Of a DNA stretch of 64,000 nt, positions 24,182 through 35,289 are shown one piece after another. Each line of letters opens with the position of its first letter. Positions within the stretch are counted from its first letter, which is position 1. This DNA comes from Diabrotica undecimpunctata. Lineage: Eukaryota; Arthropoda; Insecta; Coleoptera; Chrysomelidae. The notes under the pieces were generated by a model. The model was not told the DNA's origin, made no database searches, and saw nothing but the letters and a program-made list of their open reading frames with translations. The position numbers and the translations under genes were made by a program. The stretch covers positions 134,033,914 through 134,097,913 of the forward strand of contig NC_092809.1 in assembly GCF_040954645.1 (NCBI RefSeq), in the 5' to 3' direction.

Positions 24182-25380
24182 TTATTGTGGTTCTCTACAG
24201 TTCTGACATACACCTGTGATGTGCTCCAAACTGTCTAAACACATAAATGCATTGCATTTGTAGCAGGAAAAACGAGTTTTTCTATTCTTTCTCCAGCCGC
24301 AGTAGATGCACCTTCCAGCAGGTAATGACATTTCTTGATTTTCCAGTGCATCACTTCGAGTTACTTCCATAAGTCTCAGCTTCAGCGTCCTCGGAAGATT
24401 GCTAAGAGCTGCTCTTCTTTTCAAATGTGGATGAACCAATGCATTTGCCAAATCTTTTAGCTTTTTCTTAGCGTTCCAGTTGTAGCTATTTTGTACTTCC
24501 GAAGCAATTTTTCCACCAGTGGAACTGATGTAAACCAGTTATCCATTGTCAATGCCATCGTGAACCAGAAATATGTTTGCACAATCTTAAAACCACATCA
24601 CTAGGTTTGTTAGAAAATTTATATGGGCAATAGGGTTGGGATCCGACGTAGACTTCCATTTTTGATGTGTAAAATACTTTTGAATCACAAACTGCCACCA
24701 TCTTGAGTCAGTATTTATTAGGTTTTGAGCAGGGAGCATCTTATCAATGGTAACAAATGCTGAATGATTTCTAATCTTTTTGACAATTTTTACGAATTGG
24801 TTAAACACCACACGAATGGGAGCTAGCTTGTCAATTTTTGATCGGTCTGCACGTGTTTCCTTATCATCAAACGAAATGCAACGAAAAAGAAATCGGAACA
24901 TTTGTAGAGCCATCGTAAGATAAAAAATTTCTATACCATAACCATCTCTCCTCCAAACATCTTCTGCGCTGAGACGATTACAGTGACCTAGCCCAGATAA
25001 ATACAAGAGTCCTATAAAAGCACGGATTTCCGTTTCATCAGTGAGATTAGCATCCACTTTCGCGAATAATTTTCTTGAATGGAGGCTATGTATTTATTTG
25101 TATTTTTCAACATGATACCAATTATCGTGTCATTTAAAAAATAATTCCAAATACCGACAGCGTTCTTTAAATTTTTAGTACTTCTTGTAGGCTCTGGTAA
25201 TCGAATTACTATGTAATCCTGTCTTGTTCTAGTGGTTCTTGGCTTTGGTGGACTCTTCTTCCAGTGGGTTGTACGGTTCTTGTCTAAAACAATAAAATTT
25301 AGCATGACTTCCAGAATCCAGGGTCCACACTGAGCTGAAGGTAACTCGAGGAACATCGCTGTCCGTTTTCGTCATCCTCG
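24182..25380 (-). pseudogene. piggyBac-like transposase (PGBD type), internally deleted
   Basis: From the right: TRSTKNLKNAVGIWNYF, NKYIASIQ; then DETEIRAFIGLLYLSG, RLSAEDVWRRDGYGIEIF, FRFLFRCISFDD, DKLAPIRVVFNQFV, FVTIDKMLPAQ (the ID-x-M-L segment carrying a catalytic Asp). The usual FRGR...NKPAKYG stretch is absent. Decayed frames then give DNWFTSVPLVEKLL (catalytic Asp in the DNW box) and TTGTLRKS. The C-terminal cysteine-rich finger is present: CIYCGWRK, FSCYKCNAFMC, CQNC, a treble-clef-like finger typical of the family. Multiple frame breaks; no flanking TTAA ends recognised. Confidence 0.85.
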
Positions 25381-25692
25381 AAAACGCCCAAACAATGACT
25401 TTTAACTGATTTAGAATAAAAATAACAGAAAACTTCCGTAGTCAAGGTCTTCTATGGGCCCTAGGTAGCTCGAGGATCATCGCCGTCATAATATTTGTGT
25501 TCAGCGTCCTCGAAAACCTTCCAAGTAATAACTTTTGACTGATTTCGATTGAAAATAACATAAAACTCCAGGAAACGAGGTCCACTCTTGGCACGAGGTA
25601 GTTCAAGTACCTTCGTCGTTATCATATTCATATTCAGCGACCTCGAAAAACCTCAAGTAACAAAATTTAACTCATTTCTGTCGATAATTTCT
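25317..25692. repeat. Three tandem degenerate copies of a 124-bp unit
   Basis: Units starting near 25318, 25442 and 25569 share GGTCCACTC-like, GGTAGCTCGAGGAUCATCG-like (T for U), CAGCGTCCTCGAAAA and AATAACTTTTGACTGATTT segments. The first unit overlaps the 5' end of the piggyBac-like gene on the minus strand. Read on that strand, the units encode similar acidic peptides (for example EVAEYEYDNDEGT), matching the Asp/Glu-rich N-terminal region common in piggyBac transposases. Confidence 0.75.
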
Positions 25693-26190
25693 TAGTTGTA
25701 AATTTTTCATTTTCTATGCACCTTAGTGCATTTTTCTTGCAGAATGCAAATTTTTATTTCTTTACGATAACATTAGTACACAAAAGTTCCTGACGCTTTA
25801 AAGGAACGAATCGAATGCACCAAACTGCATCTCATGCCGTGATTTCATTTTTTTATCAGCAAATATATCAACTCCAGTCCTAGTGTTACTCTTTGGAACC
25901 AGAGTTTTAACCTTGTTTAGGCTGTAGCCTCTTTAAGCAAGTGGTACTCCTTTTTTTTGCGGAGTAATGGGGGTGTGACAAAACGTGATGATTGATGTTA
26001 TATGTGGAGAAGTAGTGGACTACTAAGAAGCTGGGGTTCAGAAGGTGGCGTATATGTGTGGACGATATGTTATGAAGCGCACAAGAAGAATTATTGGTGA
26101 AGAAAGCCAAACAAGTCGCAGGAGGTACTTCAGGGGTTACCAGCCATACTATAGGAACGGCTCTTAATCAGCATTTTTGCCATGCAGTTG
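25693..26190. other. No gene recognised
   Basis: No supportable coding or structural feature. Confidence 0.45.
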
Positions 26191-26860
26191 TTAGCTGCGA
26201 TATTTAATGGGAAATGATTCTAGAATATCAAAATGCTCATCAGAAAGTTCGTGTCTATTGTTGTGTAGAAGTTTAGCTGGAGGAAACGGAACTTTTCTTT
26301 GAGGAAACCTGATGAATATTTGCCCTCGGCGATTGCAAGGCGTCTTTAATATTTGTTTTGATCGGTTATTCGAGCCTTTAATAGTTCGAAGAATATACCT
26401 TCTGCTGACGGATAGGATTCTGTCCTTAATAGGTGTTATATTTGCCAATATGTATATGGATATGTGACTGCACTGCCTTATGCAGAATCTAAGAATTTTT
26501 CTTTCAGTAGCCATGATGGCGTTGATTTGGTAGGTGTTAAGGGAGGCGCAGATGCATGCCTTGTATTTGATAATAGGTCTAATAAAGGTTTTATAGGTGT
26601 GCAATAACGTTTTACATGACGTCTTGCCCATTTTGCCGCCTAGCACTGCCAGGAGTTTAAACCTCTTTCTCACCCTGTGCAGGGTATTTTAAATGTCGGT
26701 TTTCCATAAAACTCTTAGGTACCTGAAAGACTTTCGATTCTGATTTTTTTTAAACTGTAGTGATGTTCCCTCTAAAATAGTTCTCATCCGGAAATCCGAA
26801 TGGAAGTCCATTTTTCTTTTATTTTATTTTGGAAAAGATCTTTTCATTATTATGGCCTAA
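26191..26860 (-). pseudogene. Jockey-clade RT thumb/C-terminal fragment
   Basis: A 160-codon frame reads RKRFKLLAVLGGKMGKTSCK, TLLHTYKTFIRPIIKYKACI, TYQINAIMATERKILRFCIR, ANITPIKDRIL, a typical Jockey ORF2 end. A weaker upstream stretch (KYLGVLWKTDI region) extends it to about 26860 with one stop. The catalytic palm is absent, so it is a 5'-truncated copy. Confidence 0.8.
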
Positions 26861-27221
26861 AAGGATTTCGGAAATCAGACATTTGATACCTGAATGCCTT
26901 TTCTATCAGCAATATGTCCTGCATAACTAAAGTGCAGTATTAAGGTAAGCGTTCATTGAGACGGAGCGGACGCGACGAACACGACGGACGAATCGGATAA
27001 AAAGATCTGTTCCATTAACTCATATGTAAATGCGTTTACTGGGAAGAAGCGACTGCATCGTGCTGACGGAAATGCGTTTCGGATTCTAAACGAGGCAACT
27101 ATTTCCTCCACTCCGATGCACCCCGACCACAAATCCGACTAGTGAACGATGTCTAACTGCCGAGACGTACATTTTACGTTTCAGTTTCAAATTGATTGTA
27201 GTGTTTTGTCAAGACATTAGT

Positions 27222-28817
27222 ATGGATGACGGTGCATTAATTGCGTTAGTTGAAAATTATGAAGAGCTGTATAACTTACAATACAAAGATTACAGATTAA
27301 TATTCTCAATCAACCAGGTTAGTAAGTTCATACGAAAATATTTATTTGACAAAAATGAACTTGTTATTATAAACTTATTTATGTTTATTTATTACTATAC
27401 CCTCTTATTACTTTTATTTTGTATTAAATCACTAGTCATCTGATTCGAATCCTTTTGGTTTGCCAATCCACAGCTCCTTCTGAATTAAAGTATCCTTGAA
27501 TTGGTCTCGTACTTCAGCCGCATCAGCCGCATCAGAAGTTTCTTAAACCTCTCATTTTCGAAATTGAAACGTTGTCATTTTCCGTCCAGTGGCATGCATC
27601 ACTCCTTAAAAAATTGTGAAGGACACAGGCAGCAAGTACCACAGAAATAACATGATCATGACATAAACTTAATTTGTGCTCGAAAATTCGAAACTTTTTA
27701 ACTAATATTCCAAATGCATTTTCTGAAACATTTCGCGCTCTGCTCAATCTATAATTAAAATTTTTTTTCATTGCCGTAGCATTGATTTTTGGAATATGGC
27801 CTCATAAGATAAGTATGCAAAGGAAAGGCTTCGTCCCCAATTATTACATGAGGCAGAGCTATATTTGTACCTGGTAAATTTTTGTAGGGAGGAATATTTA
27901 ACGTCTTAAGCCTTAATGCTGTACCCAGACTTGAATTTTTAAAAATGTTGCCATCAGAGTTTTTGTCAAATCCACCTACATCGATTGCAACAAATTTATA
28001 ATTGGCATCCACCAATGCCAGTAAAACAATGCTAAAGTGTTTTTTATAGCAAAAGAATTGTGAGCCACTGTGTGCAGGTGCTTGAATCATTACATGTTTG
28101 CCGTCTATTGCTCCCAACAAATTTGGGAAGTTCCATTTACTGCGAAAATCTTCTTCCATTTTATTCCACATTTTCTGATCTGGTGTTGGCAAAACGACTG
28201 GCTGTAAGATGTTTCAAATAGCATAACAGGTTGAACGTATTATTTCTCGTACAGTGCGTTCTCCTACTCAAAAACTAAATGATAATGACCGAAACAAATT
28301 TCCTGTTGCTAAAAATCCGAAAAAAAATATTTTATAAGTAGTAAATAACTTTATACTATTTGTGTTTGTACAATATTAGGTTTTTTTTCAGAAAAGTTGT
28401 GCCTCGAGAGATGGAAAAGGATCCGTGATAACCATCTGAAATATCGGCGGCATCTGTTTTAAAGGATTACTTTCACAATAGATCTGAAACTTCTCATCGT
28501 AGTCAACAGGTACAGAAAGATACTTTAACAAGCTTCTTCATAAATATGACGCAGACCGTTAAAACTTTTCCTTTGAAAGACCAGGTAGAAATTAAGGGTA
28601 ATCTATTTCAAATGGTGAATGCTCTGGAGACAAAAATTGCGACATTACAGGCCCTACCGAATACTTCTTCTATGGTCACGAACAATGAAACAGCATCGCG
28701 ATTTACAAATTATCAGTTGCATCGCCCACAGCGCCAGGTATTGCTTACTCAAGATAAGCCCAGAAGTCATGGTATCGCACCCCAAGAAGGAGAGTGTGCG
28801 CAACTATATACTCAATA
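27222..28817 (+). pseudogene. Harbinger-encoded MADF/BESS DNA-binding protein, broken
   Basis: Exon 1 (27222-27317) reads MDDGALIALVENYEELYNLQ, YKDYRLIFSINQ, the start of a MADF domain, and ends CAG|GTTAGT. A later exon opens after TTTTTTTTCAG at 28392 and reads LCLERWKRIRDNHLKYRR, the end of MADF. After a stop and frameshift, FFINMTQTVKTFPLKDQVEI, KGNLFQMVNALETKI gives a BESS-like domain. The two exons do not join in phase and the middle of MADF was not found, so a middle exon is lost or unrecognised. In active elements such proteins carry the DNA-binding function for the transposase. Confidence 0.75.
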
Positions 28818-29294
28818 ACACTGCAACAATGAACGTACTTTCATTGAGTTAAGTGCCAGTTCTGTTCAAGGTTATCCTCAAGAACAATTACCAACTAGTG
28901 CATATTAATTTGCACACACAGTCTACTCCTTGAAATAGGTGGCATTTGATTTTTTATTTTTAGATTATAAACATAGTGTTTAATACAGTTTTTAATAAAA
29001 GAAAACATACCTTAAGCAAATTGCTAGTCTTTCTTCTGGTCCAATGGCATTTCTGAATGTGCTATTTTCTCTAACTAGTATCGGTTTCAGCATTTCAAAA
29101 AGAGTCGAAAATTTTTCATGGGACATGCGGAAATATTGAAAAAATTTTAGGTCATCTCTTATCAGATCTGGAAATAATGAATGATATTCTCCAAACGTTA
29201 GTCTCTTTATACAAATATCATGGACCCAGAATCTCTTCCTCTTTTTTTTCATTCTCTGTTCTTCTTCTTCTTCAATAAATTTATAAGCAAGCAA
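27532..29294 (-). pseudogene. PIF/Harbinger (HARBI1-type) transposase, broken
   Basis: Exon 1 (about 29294-29007): a Lys/Arg-rich stretch RKRFWVHDI, then RDDLKFFQYFRMSHEKFSTL, GPEERLAICLR, donor AAG|GTATGT. Exon 2 starts near 28313: FLATGN, ERTVREIIRSTCYAI, PTPDQKMWNKMEEDF, LLGAIDGKHVMIQAP (first Asp), NSDGNIF (second Asp), SRARNVSENAFGILV (Glu), DHVISVVLAACVLHNFL. All three acidic residues are present. Defects: exon 2's acceptor appears mutated (CGG where a CAG would restore the frame FLATGN), two in-frame TGA codons lie in exon 2, and the frame slips in an A8 run near 27768. Confidence 0.9.
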
Positions 29295-29781
29295 TAGCTA
29301 GAGTTTCACATTCACTTTCACTCATATCTTATTAAGATTATTATTAAGGCAAATAGATAGACACGTATTAAATAAATGTACCTACTTACTTCAGTACAAT
29401 AATTAAAGTGCAAAATGTTCATCGTGCCTACGCCTCCCAAATCCGACCAAACGCACGCATGTCTTAAAACAAATGCGATTCATCCGTCGCGTTCGCCGCG
29501 TCCGCTCCGTCTCAATGAACGCTTACTTTTATATAATAATTATAATACCCACTGTAAGAACTGCACTATAAGCCAATGTATTGTTTCCCATATCCCGCTA
29601 CTAGAATACATAATTATTATATAAGTCAATATCAATATATAATTCATTCGTTTTAATAATGTATAGATCTAAAAAATTTAAGTACAATTTGCAACAGTTA
29701 TTATAACAGAAATATTATTCAACTTGACCCTTGATATGTATTACTTTTGAACTTTGTATTATGCTACAATCTTATAGACCT

Positions 29782-29795
29782 ATATTTTTTTTAGA
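29782..29795 (+). promoter_or_regulatory. 3' splice site just upstream of the monooxygenase ATG
   Basis: A pyrimidine tract ending TTTTTTTTAG stops two bases before the ATG at 29796, suggesting that an untranslated first exon lies upstream and is spliced here. The intervening 29527-29780 shows no clear promoter. Confidence 0.5.
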
Positions 29796-30122
29796 ATGAG
29801 CATCGGTGTGTTCGTTCTTCCACTTCTAGTCTTCTACACACTGTTTTCCTCGACAAATGGCCACGGAAGATTGATAGAACCTCCCAGCAGAGCTTCAGCT
29901 TGGAGGTATGGTTTTGACACTCCCCACAACTACAACGACCACGAGTTATTCTGCGGAGGATTTACTAGACAATGGGTAAAAAACGAAGGAAAATGTGGAG
30001 TATGCGGTGATCCATGGGATTCCAAGTAAGTTAAAATTTTGGACTATTTATAAAAAAATGCACTTGGAACTTAAATGCTCCAAATGCTACCAGGCTAACT
30101 GTTGATATAAATTTTAATTTTG

Positions 30123-30179
<57 letters not shown>

Positions 30180-30393
30180 TCTTCTTCTTCTTCTTCTAAT
30201 GGCGCTACAACCCTTTGTGAGTCTTCTTGGCCTGCTTAACAATGTTCTTCCATTCTGCCCTGTCGGATACTTTCCTTCGCCACTGCCTGATGTTCATGGT
30301 TTTAAGATCCCTCTCTACGTCGTCTATCCATCTTTTACGGGGCCTTCCTCTTGTTCTGTTTCCTTGGGGCTTCCATCTCTGGACTACTTTTAC

Positions 30394-30459
<66 letters not shown>

Positions 30460-30464
30460 GTATA

Positions 30465-30546
<82 letters not shown>

Positions 30547-32060
30547 CTCAATAACCGTATTCGGCCATTGTCCGAAATTTATATCCACAACACGTTGTAA
30601 ATTTCGTTTATTTCTCACATCGCTTTTCGGATATTTTTGATGTGTAAAGAACGCGTTGTAGATATAATGCGAAGACCCACAATACGAAACTACGAAGACC
30701 GTCGGACACACACGACGATTTTTCGCGTTGTGGGCAATACAAATAACCACAAAGCTAAACTTCTAATTTTATTTAAAAGATGTAAATAAAAATACATGAT
30801 GTGAATATAAAAATACAATTACCCACATAAAGAAATTTCGAACTTTATTTAAAAACCGCAAATAAAAATAAGTTTTAAGCACAAAAATTTTTAGAACCAA
30901 ATTTCTTCATTTATTTTTGCATGTCAGCTATCCATGACACTTTGAATTACGTTGTTTGTTCCAGTTCGCAAGGGTATTATCTTACTACTAATATCGTTTG
31001 ATTCAAACAAGAATTGCGAATCGGTTTGAAGGAGTTCATTTCTTGAAAATAATCTATCCAGTGGTCCATTCTCAGTACTGAGTTTGTACAAGCCATCATT
31101 ATTAATTTCAGAAACAATCGACCTCTTTTAATATTTGTCACTCGAATCAAAATATTAGTCCCTTTTTTGTAAAGGAGCAAATCTTCTATTTGACTCACAT
31201 ATCATCTTTGATGCTTGAACTGTCATCATTTTATGTGATTCTTCTCGCTTATTCAATATTCTCCTACTTCTTTGGGTTAACTGATCAATGAATTTGCCTT
31301 CTTGTATATTGGGTGCATCTTCAGGTTATCCAGGTTATTATTGTCCAGGATTTCTAAAGATTCATTCATATATTTGTGTTGATTCTCTACATTCTCATGG
31401 CAGGGCTCTACACTGTTGCTTTCTTCTCCATCTCTTAAATAATCATCATCATGTTTGCTTTCAACCCTTCTTACCATTTTGTATTATTATTATCGTTTAC
31501 CCAGGTAATCAACATATCCAGGATATCTTGATTAGCCCCTCTACAGAGCCTTGACTTTGTGTGTCTTGGTCGACCGTGAACTATTTTCAGACCAGGCCAA
31601 ACTCACGGCCTTTATCACTTTGCAAGATATATGGAGCTCCTACTAGACCTCAGCCACTTCAAGTGCTGTTTTGGTTTTCAATGGTCTCAAAAACAAAAAA
31701 TTAGGTAAATAATCCTGGTAGTTTAAAATAAAGTTATATGGAGCATCGGGCTCTGTTTGCATATCTATCAGGTCAACCTATAATATGATTAATATTATTT
31801 TTTCAGATCTAAAAATCATTAGCTCTTTATAGTTACCTGGCATCTACAGTTCATATATTTAGAAATTATAGGCTTGACAACGAAGCCTGCCTTTGGAAAT
31901 TTTTTCCTCAGCTGGCATTAGGTTCAAATTTATAATTTCTCGGGTTATATTTGCGTATTTTTTCTTTAACTCATGCTCCATTCCTGCAAACAACAAAAAA
32001 AGTGTTTAAAGACTTTTTACAAGAACTTGAAGGACTTGACTTCACAAGAAACTGAGAGAT

Positions 32061-32113
<53 letters not shown>

Positions 32114-35100
32114 GAGAGAAACGGAAGTATGTACCTACCTTTTTCTCTTTTATATCCTATATTAATGTGGGCTGTATGCACAATATCAAATAATTGCTCT
32201 CAACGAACAAAAAAATTGATTTCCTCTTCGTTATTGTGTCTTTTGGCAATCAAATGTTCATTTTCGACAATGTTTAATAATTCATATCGATTGAGTCTTC
32301 GATATTGTTAAGATAATAGTCCTTTGCCGAGTCTTCGCAATTCTTGTGCTTCTTTAACCTCATAAATTATTTTTGTATAGTTGCCTTCAAAAAGTAGTGT
32401 AGACCTAAAACTTGATTCCTCGTAAAGTTCATTCAAACCATCCTCTAATTGCTTTTTAACGTTTTTGATTGATTCACCGATTGTAATAGAAATTATCAGA
32501 AACTACACTGAATAAAACTCGTGTCACCGGCAATTCTGCGATTTCTGTATTTCCCTGTATTTATATTGGCCATTAAGCGAAATTTGTCTTGTGTTTCCGA
32601 GGGCCTTCGTAGTTTCGCATTGTGGGTCATTCTAATTTATCCACAACGCGTTCTGTGCACGTCAAAATACCCGAAACGCGATGTGAGAAATAAACGAAAT
32701 TCACAACATGTTGTATATTGTTATGATTGTTTATTTTGACTTTAATCTTAGTTTATTGAGCCAATAAAAAAATATAACTTATTTGTTATCAAAAGTAAAA
32801 TAAACTCCTTATATTACCTGTGTTCGATGGATTCAAAGATTTTCTAGTTGTCTTTTATCGGGATAGAGAAGAAGGATAAGAATAAAAAAAAATATTATAT
32901 TAACAAAAATTTAGGTTTCTTTATTTTATATGAACGAATAAAACAATTATCAAATTCTGTCGTTATCTTGTCAATCAGCATACAAGAAAATAAATCAAAT
33001 TTTTATAATAATAAGATTTTAAATCTACATACATTTATATTAAGTGAAAACCAATTTTACTTAAATTTTTCTTTACTTGAAACAAAGAAAACAACAAAAC
33101 TTTAAACTTTTGATTAGCCTAACAAAACCTCAGTTCTTAAATTTGAATGCTAATGACCATGATGTCAAACCGATCCTTCACAGATATAAAATTCAATTGT
33201 ACAAAACACTTACAGCTTATTTTCTTATTGAGTTGTATGTTGGAACATACCCAGAAAAATCCAGTCTCCTCAACGATGTGATCTCTCTTTTTTGGCACCT
33301 AGACTATTTCCTAACGTCTCTGCAAACCTGCTGCACTAACCAAAAACACCTGATGCACTTCTCCAAAAACTCAACTACTTATTAATGACACAAGGACCTC
33401 CTTTTGTCAACTTGATGCCGTAAAACTACTTTCACAAATCTTCACAAAATGCCAACGGTAGATACAAGGACCTCTTTCAATCTACTTGCTAGCTCCTTCT
33501 GCAAAACTATTCAATTCTTTTCACAATGCCCGTATCCAACTCACGAACCACACCCTATCTTGAGACAAACGACTGTTTCCTTCGATGACCAAATTATAAC
33601 TGACTTCTCCGGTTCTCATGATCGGCTCACAAATTCCCATTTAAAAACGACCGTCCAATTAAAAGCTCAAATTGTGTTTACCATGATTTTGGAAAAGCCT
33701 AATTTCGGTTTCAGAGAAAAACTAAATAGCTTACTTTAAAATTGGTTTTGTCAATACACAATTTATACATATTTCAAAAGATTAGAATATGGTCATTTAA
33801 TACTCGACTATACAAACAATGAAAAGATTAACTTACAGGTAAAATGTCTTCTAATTCTAAACAAAGGTTTTTTGATAATTTTGTTTGAAACGGAAAAAGG
33901 TCGTTTGCCAAACAAATTTCTATTCTTATCTACACTAAATCTTATCTTAAATTACTATATACATTTTTGTTTATATTGATATCTTAAAATTTTATTTCGA
34001 TGGATTTTTTTATTTATTTTTCTTTGGTTGGGAAAGAAGAAACATAACAATATATATATTCTATTCTATTCTATTCTATTCTATTCTATTCTATTCTATT
34101 CTACACTGTCCTATTCTATTCTATTCTATTCTATTTGACTGTGTATTCTTTTGTGTTTATTCCTTTTTTGATATAATATTTAACATTTTGTAGACTACCA
34201 CGTGCACATGAATTAGGAGGCACCTACGGAAAAGGTGTCATTGTACGAAAATATTCGCCAGGCAGTAAAATAACCATAAGAGTAGAAATTACTGCGAACC
34301 ATTGGGGGTACTTTGAATTTTCCATTTGTCCAAACTACAAGACGCCAACACAAGAATGCCTGGATCAAAATATATTGACTCTTGTACGACCGCAGGAAAA
34401 CGTTGAACATAAAGGAGTTAGATACTTTCCAAAAGAAGGAAATAAGGTGTATGAAATGAAGTATAGATTGCCAAAGAAGTCATGCGAGCATTGCGTTTTG
34501 CAGTGGAGGTATATTGCAGGTTAGTAATTTTATCAGAAATACGCTCTAAAAGTTTGTAATGAATCGCTAGGTAGACACGAAGGGCATTTTTAAACTTTTA
34601 GACATGAAATTCTCCTGCTACCGGGTTGTGCAATTAAGCTGACACATGTTTCATACATCCAGCACGCTGGGTAGTACTTATTGATAAGACGTGTTGGATT
34701 TGGTCTGTACCAAGAAAATCCTTTAAGAACTGTTTTCAGAATAAATATTTTGTAGTATGTCTAAAACTTTAAGAGTAATTATTTAGATATGTTTATGTAA
34801 TTATTGTTAACATTTGTAGGTAATAACTGGGGAGTGTGCACCAACGGTACAGGAGCTGTAGGATGTGGACCACAAGAAGAGTTTCGGGCATGTGCCGATA
34901 TCACAATCGCAGGCAAAGCAGAAGAACCATCGGTACCAGAAATTGAAGAACCGTCGACCACTACAACTCAAGCAACCCCGTCTAGTACCATCTTGGTTCC
35001 AACACTACCAACACCAGAAGAATCATACAACCCATTGTCAGCTTTACTTATTTCCTTCGTTTCTTTTTTAGTAGCATTTTCGATTTTGTTCCTTATTTAT

Positions 35101-35289
35101 TTACATTTCTACCACATTGGTAGTCAAATTAAGAACTGGATTAAGAGACCAAAGGAAAAGGCCATTTTGACTGAGATTCCTCAAGCTCCTCGTCCTCCTC
35201 CAAGAACTAAACGAACAACTAGTCCTACTAGGAGGGTCAGTACTGACGGTATGCAAGAGATAGACCTAAGAAGTGAGAGCTTAGCATAG
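29796..35289 (+). CDS. AA15 lytic polysaccharide monooxygenase with C-terminal membrane anchor
   Basis: Three exons: 29796-30025, 34194-34519, 34820-35289. All junctions are GT/AG and in phase, giving 341 codons. Residues 1-22 are a signal peptide; cleavage exposes His23 (HGRLIEPPSRASAWRYGFDT), the N-terminal copper histidine. The second copper ligand is His113 in EITANHWGYFEF, mature position 91, as in characterised insect AA15 enzymes. FRACADI supplies the probable axial Phe207. Cysteines in FCGG and CGVCGDPWD are conserved. A Thr/Pro/Ser-rich stalk (about 222-256) leads to a single membrane span (about 258-283, LISFVSFLVAFSILFLIYLH), then a basic Pro/Arg-rich tail. Known family role: oxidative cleavage of chitin or cellulose in gut or cuticle. 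Membrane tethering is inferred. Intron 1 (4.2 kb) is filled with repeats. Confidence 0.95.
30128..30178. repeat. (TA)n microsatellite, intron 1
   Basis: Pure TA run directly abutting the (CTT)n tail of the LINE fragment at 30178. Confidence 0.95.
30178..30376 (-). pseudogene. LINE 3' end inserted next to (TA)n, intron 1
   Basis: On the minus strand it reads GRPRKRWIDDVERDLKTMNI, RQWRRKVSDRAEWKNIVKQA, KKTHKGL, stop, then an AAG tail. It is nearly the same protein end as the 451-codon copy at 39006-40395. It is severely 5'-truncated and sits between two TA tracts. Confidence 0.85.
30398..30542. repeat. (TA)n microsatellite, intron 1
   Basis: About 145 bp of TA with a few substitutions; source of spurious Tyr-Ile repeat frames on both strands. 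Confidence 0.95.
30587..32714. mobile_element. Ginger-type integrase transposon with about 140-bp TIRs, intron 1
   Basis: The left end ACAACACGTTGTAAATTTCG (30587) is inverted at the right end CGAAATTCACAACATGTTGT (to 32714). Homology extends about 140 bp inward, through TTTCTCACATCGC, AACGCGTTGT and CCACAATACGAAACTACGAA on the left. The body holds one decayed minus-strand integrase gene. An internal (GA)n tract lies at 32059-32120. It lies wholly in intron 1 of the monooxygenase. Confidence 0.8.
30960..32505 (-). pseudogene. Ginger2/KRBA2-like DDE integrase, broken
   Basis: Right to left, in shifting frames: NVKKQLEDGLNELYEESSFR, LLNIVENEHLIAKRHNNEEE, EQLFDIVHTAHINIGYKREK (zinc-binding H2 region), KKYANITREIINLNL, FVVKPIISKYMNCRCQ, VDLIDMQTEPDAPYNFILNY, QDYLPNFLFLRPLKTKTALE (first catalytic Asp in DLIDMQ), LQSDKGREF (second Asp), HGRPRHTKSRLCRGANQDIL, then DNNNTKW-EGLK. 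A C-terminal part contains NIKRG and NGPLDRLFSRNELLQ. This matches the gypsy-integrase-derived transposases annotated as KRAB-A domain-containing protein 2-like in insects. Many stops and shifts. Confidence 0.75.
32715..34050. other. Intron 1 sequence, nothing recognised
   Basis: AT-rich. Open frames at 32848-33105, 33077-33385 and 33449-33739 have no recognisable domain and no splice or codon evidence. Possibly remains of an unidentified repeat. Confidence 0.4.
34052..34134. repeat. (ATTCT)n pentanucleotide microsatellite, intron 1
   Basis: About 15 copies of ATTCT with one interruption (CTACACTGTCC), ending about 60 bp before the exon 2 acceptor. Confidence 0.95.

Larger units (their letters stand above)
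26945..29526. mobile_element. PIF/Harbinger transposon with about 50-bp TIRs
   Basis: The left end GTAAGCGTTCATTGAGACGG then AGCGGACGCGACGAAC is matched at the right by GTTCGCCGCGTCCGCT then CCGTCTCAATGAACGCTTAC. TIR identity holds for roughly 50 bp with a few mismatches. It encodes the two proteins expected of the superfamily: a DDE transposase on the minus strand and a DNA-binding MADF/BESS protein on the plus strand, with interleaved exons. A 3-bp target duplication could not be defined with confidence. It ends 270 bp before the monooxygenase start codon. Confidence 0.9.

Noticed and set aside
30199..30750. Several frames with Tyr-Ile repeats
   Set aside because: Translation of (TA)n tracts on both strands, not protein.
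33449..33739. 96-codon frame in intron 1
   Set aside because: No recognisable domain or repeat context; consistent with chance in intronic DNA.
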